The notes under the pieces are model-generated. The model was not told where the DNA came from, made no database searches, and worked only from the letters and a program-made list of their open reading frames with translations. This document shows, one piece after another, positions 11,276 through 19,414 of a stretch of DNA of 32,609 nucleotides (positions are counted from its first letter, which is position 1; each line of letters starts with the position of its first letter). Source of the stretch: Desulfobacterales bacterium (GTDB taxonomy: Bacteria; Desulfobacterota; Desulfobacteria; Desulfobacterales; Desulfobacteraceae); assembly GCA_022361395.1 (NCBI GenBank), contig JAKSAX010000205.1:1-32609 (forward strand), given 5' to 3'. Position numbers and translations under genes: made by a program.

Positions 11276-11314
11276 ATGACACCTATATACCCCTCAAGAA
11301 AGATGTTGCCATGA
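11276..11314 (+). CDS. 12-codon leader ORF coupled to the sugar transferase gene
   Basis: ATG 11276 is preceded by a strong GGAAAGGG (11261-11268) at a 7-base spacing, and the frame encodes MTPIYPSRKMLP before TGA at 11312-11314. That stop overlaps the sugar transferase ATG (11311) in an ATGA junction. The transferase itself has only a poor ribosome-binding site (AAGAAAGA), so the leader could load ribosomes and couple its translation. The peptide is too short to assign a function, and it may be an accident. Confidence 0.4.
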   Translation: MTPIYPSRKMLP

Positions 11315-12393
11315 CGAATCCCGCCCAACCCCCGGTAAAAAGAAACACGGCTGGATATTATACCACCTCGATTGCCGTTAACAGGGTGTTTAACTGTGCC
11401 CTGGCCCTGCTGTTCCTGGCGGTCACCCTACCGCTGTTTGCCGTCCTTATTCCAACGGTAATGATTGTAAACGGATGGCCGGTATTCTATGCCGGCATCA
11501 GAATGGGAAGGAATAAAAAGTATTTTGTCATGTATAAACTCCGGACCCTGCCCGTGAATTTTGAACAGCAGTACGACGCCCACCTGGTCTCCTACAGGCA
11601 CGGGTATACCCTGCCGTGGTTCTCCAGGTTCATGAGGGACACCCGGCTGGATGAACTCCCCCAGCTGTTCAACGTGCTGAAGGGGGATATGGATTTCATC
11701 GGCCCCAGGCCGGTAAGACCCTCGGTCTATAAAAAAATATGCTCTGAAATCAAGGCCTATGATAAGCGGTTCCTGGTCAATCCCGGCCTGGTCGGGTATT
11801 CCCAGTTGTTTACGCCGCACAGCACCCCTAAAAGGATCCGTTCGTTTATTGATAACCGGGCATCAAAGTATAAGAAAAGCCTTGTTTTTGATTTTTTCAT
11901 TATCTGCCTGGCCGGATTTGGTGTGATTCACAAAACCATCAATATGCTGACCCGTTTTCTTTATATGGTGATGATGGATAAGGTGCTGAACCGGTACAGC
12001 AATAAACGCGGGCTTGACCGGATGAACCAGGAAGGGGGGCAGGTCTATTTTTGCAATCACAACCAGAGTTACAGGGATTGCTGCCTGGAACACGGTTCGC
12101 CTGACGGTGTACTGGTGGATATGAATGAAAAGCACATGCGGATTGACTCGGATGTCCCCCTTGATGAAGACAAGGAAATAACCATCCGCGGAACAGCACG
12201 TATAAAGACAAAGGTGGCCAAAAAAGAGACAAAATCATTTTTCTGCTCCATTAATGTGTTTATGCGCTATGACGCACCCAAAGGGGATATGAAATACACC
12301 TATATCCTTGAATATGAGCCCTCCTCAGATCTGAACCGGTATTTTATCGACCAATATTTTTTAAAGAAAAGCCTGATGCGTTATGTCATCTGA
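11311..12393 (+). CDS. Initiating sugar-phosphate transferase with C-terminal PilZ-like domain
   Basis: Starts polysaccharide synthesis by moving a sugar-1-phosphate from UDP-sugar to undecaprenyl phosphate at the inner membrane. Residues 1-200 are a bacterial sugar transferase domain: membrane segment (about 24-52), MYKLRT (74-79), RDTRLDELPQLFNVLKGDM (109-127) and FIGPRP (129-134). Typical minimal enzymes end near 200; this one continues from about 228 to 360 with a beta-rich domain whose shape (short helix, GVLVDMNEKHMRI, several strands, then DLNRYFIDQYF) resembles PilZ c-di-GMP receptor domains. The RxxxR and D/NxSxxG ligand motifs are not clearly conserved, so ligand binding is doubtful. 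The stop overlaps the polymerase start by 11 bases. The transferase call is firm; the extra domain is inference. Confidence 0.9.
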   Translation: MTNPAQPPVKRNTAGYYTTSIAVNRVFNCALALLFLAVTLPLFAVLIPTVMIVNGWPVFYAGIRMGRNKKYFVMYKLRTLPVNFEQQYDAHLVSYRHGYTLPWFSRFMRDTRLDELPQLFNVLKGDMDFIGPRPVRPSVYKKICSEIKAYDKRFLVNPGLVGYSQLFTPHSTPKRIRSFIDNRASKYKKSLVFDFFIICLAGFGVIHKTINMLTRFLYMVMMDKVLNRYSNKRGLDRMNQEGGQVYFCNHNQSYRDCCLEHGSPDGVLVDMNEKHMRIDSDVPLDEDKEITIRGTARIKTKVAKKETKSFFCSINVFMRYDAPKGDMKYTYILEYEPSSDLNRYFIDQYFLKKSLMRYVI

Positions 12394-13645
12394 CTCAAGC
12401 ATACTGACCCACCCCCTGTCTCAATTTTTCTACTATGCTGTTCTGGCGACAATACCGTTCTACTATTGGAGGCAAATGACCCCGGTCATCCCCCTGGACT
12501 GGTATATTGCCATCATACTGGGGTTTATCATGGTGGTCTTCCTCATGACGGAACGGCAGTTGCCCCGGTTCTATGCCAACAACCTGAACCGCTGGCTGCT
12601 TATCTTTATGTTTGTCAACATAATGTCTTCACTCTTTTCCCCTTATCCCGAAGCAGCAGCCGACGGACTTATCGTCCTCGTGCAGGTCTATTTGTTTATC
12701 TTTATTAATCTGGCATTCCTGACGAAAAAGGGACTGCTGGACAGGCTGCCCTACCTGCTGGCAATATGTGTGGGACTCAACGGTTTAATTGCTGGGGGAG
12801 AGTATTTTTTCGGTATTTCCCTGTTTGAGGAGAGCCGGCTGGGAAAATCCGTTGGTGTTACCCTGGGCGCGAATAATGCCTCTTTGATGTCCCTGTTCGT
12901 GCTTCCGCTGATCGTACATAAATTCCTTCGTGCAAAAGGGCCCGGAGAGTTTTTCTTCTGCCTTTTTTTGATTTTTGCAAATATTTCCGGGTTGGTCAGT
13001 TCGGAATCAAGGGGAGGGTTCCTTATCTTTTTTATCATGAGCGTGATGATTATATTCATCAACCGCTCACGGTTTCAGCCCCGTTTTTTCGGATTGGCGA
13101 TTTCCTTTATCGGTCTGATGATGCTGGCTGTGACTTTTGCCGTTCCTGATTCGTATTACAAACGTCAGAAATCCCTTCTTGCAGTGAACCAGGATGCATC
13201 GCTGCGGCGCAGGACCGCTTACATCGGTGTGGGGATCGATTCTTTTTATGAGCACCCCCTTCTGGGAACCGGCACCTTTACTTTTCCCCAGGTCTGGCTG
13301 GATTCCAGGGCAACCCTGTTTTTTAAACTGGAGGACAGGGGGGCCCATAATACATACCTGGACGCCCTTGTGGGTGTGGGATTCATCGGCCTGATGGTCT
13401 TTCTCGGTTTACTGGCCCGGGTTTTCAGGGATTTTATCTCTGCCATGCGGAATTTCGAACTGGTGAAAGATTTTGAGATGCATGAGATGGCCAACGCATA
13501 TTTTGTCTCTTTTCTCACGCTTCTGGTCTATTGCTTTATTAAAACCCTTGTGGATCATAAATTTTTCATTCTCATTCTCGCGATATCCCAGGTATTATAC
13601 CTGTTGTCGGAAAAACAGAAAGACCGTCTTTATGGGCAGCCTTGA
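12383..13645 (+). CDS. Wzy/WaaL-type O-antigen ligase/polymerase family protein
   Basis: A 420-residue polytopic inner-membrane protein with about ten to twelve hydrophobic helices. The Wzy_C-type region has SSESRGGFL before a helix and a large outer loop containing GIDSFYEHPLLGTGTFTFP and the conserved-looking AHNTYLDALVGVGFIGL. In this setting, with a flippase and a chain-length protein nearby, polymerase activity (joining undecaprenyl-linked repeat units in the periplasm) is more likely than ligase activity, but sequence alone cannot separate the two. It overlaps the sugar transferase by 11 bases at its start and the next glycosyltransferase by 14 bases at its end, which suggests translational coupling. 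Confidence 0.88.
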   Translation: MSSDSSILTHPLSQFFYYAVLATIPFYYWRQMTPVIPLDWYIAIILGFIMVVFLMTERQLPRFYANNLNRWLLIFMFVNIMSSLFSPYPEAAADGLIVLVQVYLFIFINLAFLTKKGLLDRLPYLLAICVGLNGLIAGGEYFFGISLFEESRLGKSVGVTLGANNASLMSLFVLPLIVHKFLRAKGPGEFFFCLFLIFANISGLVSSESRGGFLIFFIMSVMIIFINRSRFQPRFFGLAISFIGLMMLAVTFAVPDSYYKRQKSLLAVNQDASLRRRTAYIGVGIDSFYEHPLLGTGTFTFPQVWLDSRATLFFKLEDRGAHNTYLDALVGVGFIGLMVFLGLLARVFRDFISAMRNFELVKDFEMHEMANAYFVSFLTLLVYCFIKTLVDHKFFILILAISQVLYLLSEKQKDRLYGQP

Positions 13646-14822
13646 TCTTCTTCTTATATGGGTGTTTTATTCAGGCGTACTTGCTTTTTTTCTTGTGTTC
13701 ATCGGGTACCCCGGCATTCTTCTCTGCTGTTCTCCCTTTTTTACGGAAAAAAAAAGACCGGTTAAAAATGACGGGGATTTAAAGGTTTCACTGCTGGTTG
13801 TGTTTCGCAATGCAGATCAGTTACTGGCTGAAAAAGTCGATAATTTCCTGTCCATGGATTACCCTTCTGACAACCTGGAACTGGTACTGATCTCAGACGG
13901 GAGCAATGACGGCTCCCAGGGATTTCCTGTAACGGCTGAACGTATTCAGTTTCATCATTTTGACAGCCACCAGGGGAAAATCCACTGCATCAACTATGGT
14001 GTCAGCCGCTGCCGTGGTGACATTGTCGTCTTTTCCGATGTGGATGCCATTCTGGAAAAAGATGCAATCAAAAAACTGACCGGGCATTTTCAAAACCCCG
14101 GTATCGGAGGCGTGTGCGGACAGAGGGTGGTCAGGGAAAAGATCACGGACATCGCATCAGGCCAATTAAAATACATACAATGGGACTCAGCCATAAAGAG
14201 ACTGGAGGTCAGGGTCGGACAGAGCGTGACTTCCCATGACGGAAAATTATACGCCATAAGAAAGGAACTCTTCTCGACCGTTCCCCCCGGTGTAACCGAT
14301 GACGCCTATATTTCGTTATCTGTTACAAAACAGGGATTGGGGTTTGTCTTTGAACCTGATGCACTTGCCTTTATTAAAATGCCCTCTGTAAATGCCCGTC
14401 ATGAACTGAACAGGAGAAAGAGGATTGTGTCAACAAGTTTACGGGGCCTTTGGCTGAACCGCAAATTGTTCAACCCTGTGCGGTATGGCTTTTTTTCAGC
14501 AGGGTTGTTTGTGAATAAGGTGCTGAGGCGGATGATTCCCTTTTGTTTAATAGGTATTTTTGTTTCAAGCGGATTGCTGATGCTGTCCGGAAGCCTTTTT
14601 TTCTCCTTTATTTGGGCCTGCCAGGTGGCGGGATACCTGTTTTTCCTGCTTTATCCCTTAATAATAGTACATTTGAAGGAGGATAAAAAATATCTCAGGG
14701 CCGTAAAAAAAATCAGTGCACTGGGATATTTTTTCTGCGTGGGAATGGCCGGCACCTTTTTAGGGGTAATCAGCTTTCTTTCAGGTGAGGAGATCTCAAA
14801 GTGGGATCCGGTCAAAAAATAG
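13632..14822 (+). CDS. Membrane-bound GT2-family glycosyltransferase
   Basis: A 396-residue processive-type GT-A enzyme on the cytoplasmic face of the inner membrane. An N-terminal membrane helix (about 4-28) precedes the catalytic domain: LVLISDGSNDGS, the metal-binding DxD in VFSDVDAILEKDA, GVCGQRVV, TDDAYISL (probable base Asp) and a basic ELNRRKRIVSTSLRGL segment in the position of the QxxRW motif. Three or four membrane helices follow from about residue 290. The open frame extends back to 13473 but ATG 13632 gives the natural N-terminus and a 14-base overlap with the preceding gene. Donor and acceptor sugars cannot be inferred. Confidence 0.9.
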   Translation: MGSLDLLLIWVFYSGVLAFFLVFIGYPGILLCCSPFFTEKKRPVKNDGDLKVSLLVVFRNADQLLAEKVDNFLSMDYPSDNLELVLISDGSNDGSQGFPVTAERIQFHHFDSHQGKIHCINYGVSRCRGDIVVFSDVDAILEKDAIKKLTGHFQNPGIGGVCGQRVVREKITDIASGQLKYIQWDSAIKRLEVRVGQSVTSHDGKLYAIRKELFSTVPPGVTDDAYISLSVTKQGLGFVFEPDALAFIKMPSVNARHELNRRKRIVSTSLRGLWLNRKLFNPVRYGFFSAGLFVNKVLRRMIPFCLIGIFVSSGLLMLSGSLFFSFIWACQVAGYLFFLLYPLIIVHLKEDKKYLRAVKKISALGYFFCVGMAGTFLGVISFLSGEEISKWDPVKK

Positions 14823-16057
14823 GCATTCTGATCAACTGCCTTGAGGTCGGCGGTGCACAGAAAATGGCGCTTCAGGTCTTTGACCTGTTTGAGCAGCTCT
14901 ATGGCAGGGTGCTGATGATGACCACCGACAATACCTGGGACATGCCGCTGCACCCGGACAGGGAAAGGGCCCGGACCCTTGAATCCAAGTTCATCCGGTT
15001 GAGCCGCCTGGATGCCGGAGCGTCAACCCCGGGTAAAATTATCCGGGCCCCCCTTCAGTACATCAGGCTGTTATCATGTATCAGATCCCATGATCTGGAT
15101 GTTTTGATCAGTTTTGAAGACAGGGCCAATATTTTCAATATGCTTTCCCTGGGTGTTAAAAAACGCGTGATCTCCATCAGGCATCCCATGCAGTCCGTAC
15201 TTGAAGTAAAAGAGCCGCTTAAGGCAAAGTTGATTTACCTGTTTTTCTCCCTGTTCAGAAACCGGGTTTCCATGATCAATTTCAACTCCTATGGGTCCAT
15301 GGCGGAGTTTACCGCGTTGTTTAACGCAAAAGATGCCTGTACAAGCGTGATTCATAATTTCTGCGACCACCGCCAATTGGCGCAAAACAGGAAGGCCGAA
15401 CCGGTGGCAGATGAATTCACCGCCCTTGGGGGGAAGGAATTTATCGTGGCATGCGGCCGGTTTAAACCTGTAAAAGGGTTTTTAAACCTGATTCGCATCT
15501 TTTCCCATATCTTAGCCAGGAAAAAGGGATTCAGGCTTGTCATTCTCGGCGACGGTCCCATGCGCGGGACCTGTGAAGCGCTTGTCCGGGAACTCAATCT
15601 CGGGGACCGGGTGGTTTTTCCGGGATTTCAGACCAATACGGCACCATGGATTGCTGCAGCCACAGCCTTTGTGCTTACCTCACAATCCGAAGGGTTTCCC
15701 AATGTTGTACTTGAGGCAATGGCGCTGGGAACACCAGTGGTGGCTGTGGATTGTAAATCAGGGCCGAGGGAAATCCTGGATCCAGAATCAGATCCGGCTG
15801 AGGTGTTGACTCATAAAAGGTTTGCGCCCTATGGGGTGCTTACAAGGCCCATGGTAAATATCCGGCCCCGGAACAGCGCACCCCTTGATGATGCTGAATC
15901 TGACATGGCTGAGGCATTATTGACTTTGCTGTCAGACCCTGGGATGATTAAACGCTATGAAAAAAAAGGCTATCTGCGGTCTTTGGATTTTGCAAAACAG
16001 GTCCAGGAAAAAAAGTGGATATCCCTGATTCAGAACCAGGGTATAAAAGGGGGATGA
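14801..16057 (+). CDS. GT4-family glycosyltransferase
   Basis: A 418-residue cytoplasmic GT-B retaining glycosyltransferase. The N-terminal half begins IGILINCLEVGGAQKMAL, the typical acceptor-domain loop. The C-terminal half has FIVACGRFKPVKGF, LVILGDGPMRG, VVFPGFQTN, and the nucleotide-sugar motif SEGFPNVVLEAMALGTPVVA with its E-x7-E pattern. Translation starts at GTG 14801, with GAGGAG 9-14 bases upstream, and overlaps the previous gene by 22 bases. The next gene begins directly at its stop. It probably adds one sugar to the lipid-linked repeat unit. Confidence 0.92.
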   Translation: MGSGQKIGILINCLEVGGAQKMALQVFDLFEQLYGRVLMMTTDNTWDMPLHPDRERARTLESKFIRLSRLDAGASTPGKIIRAPLQYIRLLSCIRSHDLDVLISFEDRANIFNMLSLGVKKRVISIRHPMQSVLEVKEPLKAKLIYLFFSLFRNRVSMINFNSYGSMAEFTALFNAKDACTSVIHNFCDHRQLAQNRKAEPVADEFTALGGKEFIVACGRFKPVKGFLNLIRIFSHILARKKGFRLVILGDGPMRGTCEALVRELNLGDRVVFPGFQTNTAPWIAAATAFVLTSQSEGFPNVVLEAMALGTPVVAVDCKSGPREILDPESDPAEVLTHKRFAPYGVLTRPMVNIRPRNSAPLDDAESDMAEALLTLLSDPGMIKRYEKKGYLRSLDFAKQVQEKKWISLIQNQGIKGG

Positions 16058-16726
16058 ATGGTTAAACCGCTGATAAGGATCGTTTTGCTTTTGGTATTTG
16101 CCTTTGTTTTATTCTGCGCAGCCTACTTTGTAAAAAGCCGCCTGCCCTTTGAATTCTCCACTGAAATTTCGATTCATCAATACTTCCCCTTTAACTATCT
16201 CGCCCGGAAGAATACCTTTGAACTGTCAATCCCGGGGCTGGTTCTGGCGGATAACTTTGATAAATGGCCTGTTTTCTCAAGATGGTATCATATCTGGGCC
16301 AGGGAAAAGGAAAAAGTGGAGGTTCAGCCCAATGAGAACGGCTACGGGGGATCCGGATGCCTTTCCATTGTCAGCAGGAGTCAGAAATCCTGGTCTATTT
16401 CACCTGATGTCTATATTGAAGTGGCATCCGGGACAACCATATTTTTTGAGGCAATACTGAAAAAGGATTTTCAGGAACAAACCGCGGGACTGAGACTGGA
16501 GGGATTTGACAGATACAAACAACCGCTGGATATCCCGCTGCCCCGGGTGGAAGCGGCCGGGCCCCACGGGCAGTGGGAGCCCCTTGGAATGACCGTTAAT
16601 ATTCCGGCGGGTATTTCCTATATTACACCCAGGATCCGGGGGACCGGCATGGGAAAGACCAGGGTGGATAATATTAAGGTCAGCCGTCAGTCAGGGGCAA
16701 CGGATGTAACTTTTCAGACCCAATGA
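16058..16726 (+). CDS. Membrane-anchored protein with probable jelly-roll (CBM-like) domain
   Basis: A 222-residue protein of unknown function. A short cytoplasmic start and one membrane helix (about 6-25) are followed by a periplasmic part rich in predicted beta strands. Residues about 63-215 have features of carbohydrate-binding jelly-rolls: GGSGCLSIVSR near the middle, IFFEAILKKD, GQWEPLGMTVNIPAGISYITPRIRG and the ending TRVDNIKVSR. No catalytic motif is seen. The gene starts directly at the stop of the GT4 gene with AGGGGG before the ATG, so it is in the EPS operon. It might hold or recognise the nascent polysaccharide; that is inference. Confidence 0.75.
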   Translation: MVKPLIRIVLLLVFAFVLFCAAYFVKSRLPFEFSTEISIHQYFPFNYLARKNTFELSIPGLVLADNFDKWPVFSRWYHIWAREKEKVEVQPNENGYGGSGCLSIVSRSQKSWSISPDVYIEVASGTTIFFEAILKKDFQEQTAGLRLEGFDRYKQPLDIPLPRVEAAGPHGQWEPLGMTVNIPAGISYITPRIRGTGMGKTRVDNIKVSRQSGATDVTFQTQ

Positions 16727-16876
16727 TTGCAACAAGTTATTTTTGTACAGGCAATCACAGACAAAATCCGGATAACGCATACGTGTTTAAGCCCTTTAAA
16801 AATTAGAAACCGTGCCGGGTTTATATGTGATTGCCCTGAGCCGTCAATAGGCGGTGCTGGTATTCACATCTTTAAG
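16727..16876 (+). other. Gap with a long-range inverted repeat before the sugar-acid block
   Basis: No confident gene. The cyclase reading frame is open back to TTG 16727, but the extra residues look unlike the family. CAGGCAATCACA (16748-16759) and TGTGATTGCCCTG (16826-16838) are complementary with one bulged G, around a 66-base loop, and could fold in RNA. A 27-codon frame (16723-16806) begins in an ATGA overlap with the previous stop, without supporting evidence. No clear promoter was found. Confidence 0.4.
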
Positions 16877-16891
16877 ATGGTATTTAAGGAA

Positions 16892-17554
16892 ATGAAATTT
16901 ATATATCTGTCACATGTTCTGGACGAGACAACACCGGTTTACGGAAACGGCGCCTCCCTCACCCGTGAGCAGGGAAACCGGATGGCAGCAGGGGACAGCT
17001 GCAATACCCAGGTCTGGCATTTGTCAAATCATATCGGGACCCATGTTGATGCACCAAGGCATTTTTGCCGGGACGGTGCGTTTCTGGATGACTATCCGGC
17101 GGATTTCTGGATCTGCAGCTCTGTCTTTTGCCTGGAAGCCGGGGATATCGGGAGTGGGGATATCGTATCCGCATCCTGCCTCACCCTTGATGCGGTGCCT
17201 GAAGATATTGACCTTTTACTGATTAAAACAGGGTTTGGGGACTTAAGGGGACGGCATGAATATATGATGGAAAACCCCGGGTTCGATCCTGATATGGCAG
17301 AGGGATTGCGGTCACGGTTTCCAAACTTGAAAATGATCGGGTTTGACAGCATTTCATTGTCCAGCTTTGCATCAAGACCCCTGGGGCGGATTGCACATAA
17401 AGCCTTTCTGGACCATGAAAGACCTATACTTATAATTGAAGATATGGATCTTACCCAAATCAATCAGGGGGGAGCTGTCCGGGAGGCTGCGGTTGTTCCT
17501 GTCCGGGTCAGGAACAGCGATGCCGCACCATGTACGATAATTGCCCGGATATGA
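16892..17554 (+). CDS. KynB-type cyclase family metal-dependent hydrolase
   Basis: Member of the cyclase family (PF04199-type), best known from kynurenine formamidase KynB, which hydrolyses amide or lactone-like bonds with bound metals. The 220-residue form begins MKFIYLSHVLDETTPVYGNG and has the metal motif HIGTHVDAPRH (His47, His51, Asp53, His57). It ends with a conserved-type VREAAVVPVRV segment. The start is unsure: ATG 16877 adds five residues, and AAGGA lies too close to ATG 16892 for normal spacing. No other tryptophan-pathway gene is near. Its place at the head of a dehydrogenase, epimerase, cytidylyltransferase, phosphatase and aldolase series suggests action on a sugar-acid derivative such as a lactone, as inference. 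Confidence 0.85.
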   Translation: MKFIYLSHVLDETTPVYGNGASLTREQGNRMAAGDSCNTQVWHLSNHIGTHVDAPRHFCRDGAFLDDYPADFWICSSVFCLEAGDIGSGDIVSASCLTLDAVPEDIDLLLIKTGFGDLRGRHEYMMENPGFDPDMAEGLRSRFPNLKMIGFDSISLSSFASRPLGRIAHKAFLDHERPILIIEDMDLTQINQGGAVREAAVVPVRVRNSDAAPCTIIARI

Positions 17555-17583
17555 ATAAAGACTTGCAGTACAAAAGGTGACAC

Positions 17584-18504
17584 GTGGAAAAAAATATCCT
17601 ATGCACAACAACCAGTTTCGGGGCCTCTGCTCCGGATGCCCTGGAACGCATTAAATCAAAGGGATTCACCCCGGTTTTAAACCCTTTTAAAAGAAAGCTT
17701 ACTGCCGGGGAACTGGGTACTTTAATAAACGACCATAAACCGGTGGGCCTTCTTGCCGGCACCGAACCTGTTCCAAAAGAGGTGCTTCACGGTGCCGCAG
17801 CCCACCTTCGTGTGATATCGCGTGTGGGTGTGGGATGGGATAATGTGGACAGAGCCTCTGCCGCCGGTCTGGGCATTAAGGTCTTCAGAACCGAAGGCGT
17901 GCTCAACGATGCCGTGGCCGAACTGACTCTCGGGCTGATGCTGGCCGTGCTGCGGCAGATTGGATTTCACGACAGGCTGATGCGTTCGGGAAAATGGGAG
18001 AAGCGCACCGGCAGCCTGCTGAAGGGTAAAAATGTCGGTATCATCGGCTTCGGAAGCATCGGCCGGCAGGTGGGGAAGCTCTGCCACGCCTTTGGTGCCC
18101 GGATTATGTTTACTGATCCGGTATCAAAATCTGCTGGCTGGGCAAAGGGAACTGCTAAGGATGACCTGGTCGCATCCGCCCATATTATTTCAATCCATGC
18201 AGACGGCAATTCAGCCCTGATCGGTCCGAAAGAGATTGAAAAATGCAGGCCGGGCGCCGTGCTGATCAATACGGCCAGGGGCGGGATGATTGATGAGGCA
18301 GCCCTGGCAGAGGGACTTGCGTCAGGTAAGATCGGCGGGGCCGGCCTGGATGTGTTTGATGACGAACCCTATGCGGGAGAATTGACTGAATCCGACCTGG
18401 TGGTCTTGACGCCCCACATCGGTTCCTATGCCAGAGAGGCCAGGGTTGCCATGGAAAAAATGGCGGTTGATAATCTGTTTTCCGGCCTGGGAATTGAAGG
18501 ATAA
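17584..18504 (+). CDS. D-isomer-specific 2-hydroxyacid dehydrogenase (SerA-like)
   Basis: NAD-dependent oxidoreductase interconverting a D-2-hydroxyacid and a 2-keto acid. The 306-residue protein has the substrate-side VISRVGVGWDNVD (78-89), the Rossmann motif VGIIGFGSIGRQVG (151-164) and the catalytic set Arg232 (INTARGGMID), Glu261 (DVFDDEP) and His278 (LTPHIGS). It lacks the C-terminal ACT domain of many phosphoglycerate dehydrogenases. The start is GTG 17584 after AAAGGTGA. Annotation pipelines would probably name it phosphoglycerate dehydrogenase, but its location among sugar-acid genes makes a role on a 2-keto/2-hydroxy sugar acid equally possible. It lies 29 bases after the cyclase and 24 before the epimerase. 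Confidence 0.9.
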   Translation: MEKNILCTTTSFGASAPDALERIKSKGFTPVLNPFKRKLTAGELGTLINDHKPVGLLAGTEPVPKEVLHGAAAHLRVISRVGVGWDNVDRASAAGLGIKVFRTEGVLNDAVAELTLGLMLAVLRQIGFHDRLMRSGKWEKRTGSLLKGKNVGIIGFGSIGRQVGKLCHAFGARIMFTDPVSKSAGWAKGTAKDDLVASAHIISIHADGNSALIGPKEIEKCRPGAVLINTARGGMIDEAALAEGLASGKIGGAGLDVFDDEPYAGELTESDLVVLTPHIGSYAREARVAMEKMAVDNLFSGLGIEG

Positions 18505-18528
18505 ACCGCACAGGTTAAAGGGGGAGCA

Positions 18529-19410
18529 ATGAAAAAAGTTCTGGTCACAGGCGGGGCGGGGTTCCTTGGCAGCCATATTGCCGATGCACTGACAGATAAG
18601 GGATATGAGGTACTGATTTTTGACAGGGTAAAATCGTCTCATATCAGGGACAACCAGAAAATGGTCATGGGAGATATCTGTGATTTCGACTCCGTGAGCG
18701 CCGCTGTTAAGGGATGCGACATTGTATATCACCTGGCTGCTGAAGCAGACATCGCGGCCTCGGCAAAAGATCCCCACAGGACCATTGACCTGAATGTGGG
18801 CGGCACCCTGAATTTTCTGAAGGCCTGTGTCGAACATAAGGTGGAACGGCTGGTATTTGCCAGCACCATTTACGTGTACTCTGAACTGGGCAGTTTTTAC
18901 AGAATCTCAAAACAGACCTGTGAGAAACTGATTGAGGAATATGCAAGGGAGTTTGGCCTCAGGTTTTCAATCCTGCGGTTCGGCTCCCTTTACGGCCCCA
19001 GGGCCAATGCCTTTAACGGGATTCATAACATGATCCGTCAGGCTGTTGAAACCGGGAAGATTGTCCGCCAGGGGGATGATGAGGCTGTAAGGGAGTATAT
19101 CCATGTCAAGGATGCAGCCGATCTCTGTGTCAAGATTCTCGGCCCTGAATATGAAAACAGCCACCTGATTATCACAGGTCCCCAGCGGTCCACCATCAAA
19201 GAGCTGATGGCATTGATTGACGAAATTTTTAACCACAGGATCGAGATTATCTATAAAGAGGGAATAGACAAGGCCCACTATAAATTAACCCCCTATTCCT
19301 ATAATCCCCAGTCTGCCAGGCGGATCACCCCCGATCTTTTCTACGACATGGGCCAGGGGTTACTGGAAGTGATTGAGGATATTAAACATTCAGAGAAAGG
19401 TCAGGAATAA
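18529..19410 (+). CDS. NAD-dependent epimerase/dehydratase (extended SDR)
   Basis: Nucleotide-sugar modifying enzyme of the GalE/RmlB superfamily, 293 residues. It shows the NAD-binding motif TGGAGFLG (7-14), the DxxD-type region GDICDFDSV, YHLAAEADI, the catalytic Ser/Thr in FASTIYVYS and YRISK (Tyr124, Lys128). RFGSLYGPRAN and REYIHVKDAADLCVK match the family's later motifs. Members are usually 310-340 residues; this one is slightly short in the C-terminal substrate domain. AAAGGGGGAG precedes the ATG. The substrate is unknown. In this operon it would prepare the aldehyde precursor or modify an activated sugar. Confidence 0.9.
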   Translation: MKKVLVTGGAGFLGSHIADALTDKGYEVLIFDRVKSSHIRDNQKMVMGDICDFDSVSAAVKGCDIVYHLAAEADIAASAKDPHRTIDLNVGGTLNFLKACVEHKVERLVFASTIYVYSELGSFYRISKQTCEKLIEEYAREFGLRFSILRFGSLYGPRANAFNGIHNMIRQAVETGKIVRQGDDEAVREYIHVKDAADLCVKILGPEYENSHLIITGPQRSTIKELMALIDEIFNHRIEIIYKEGIDKAHYKLTPYSYNPQSARRITPDLFYDMGQGLLEVIEDIKHSEKGQE

Positions 19411-19414
19411 AACC

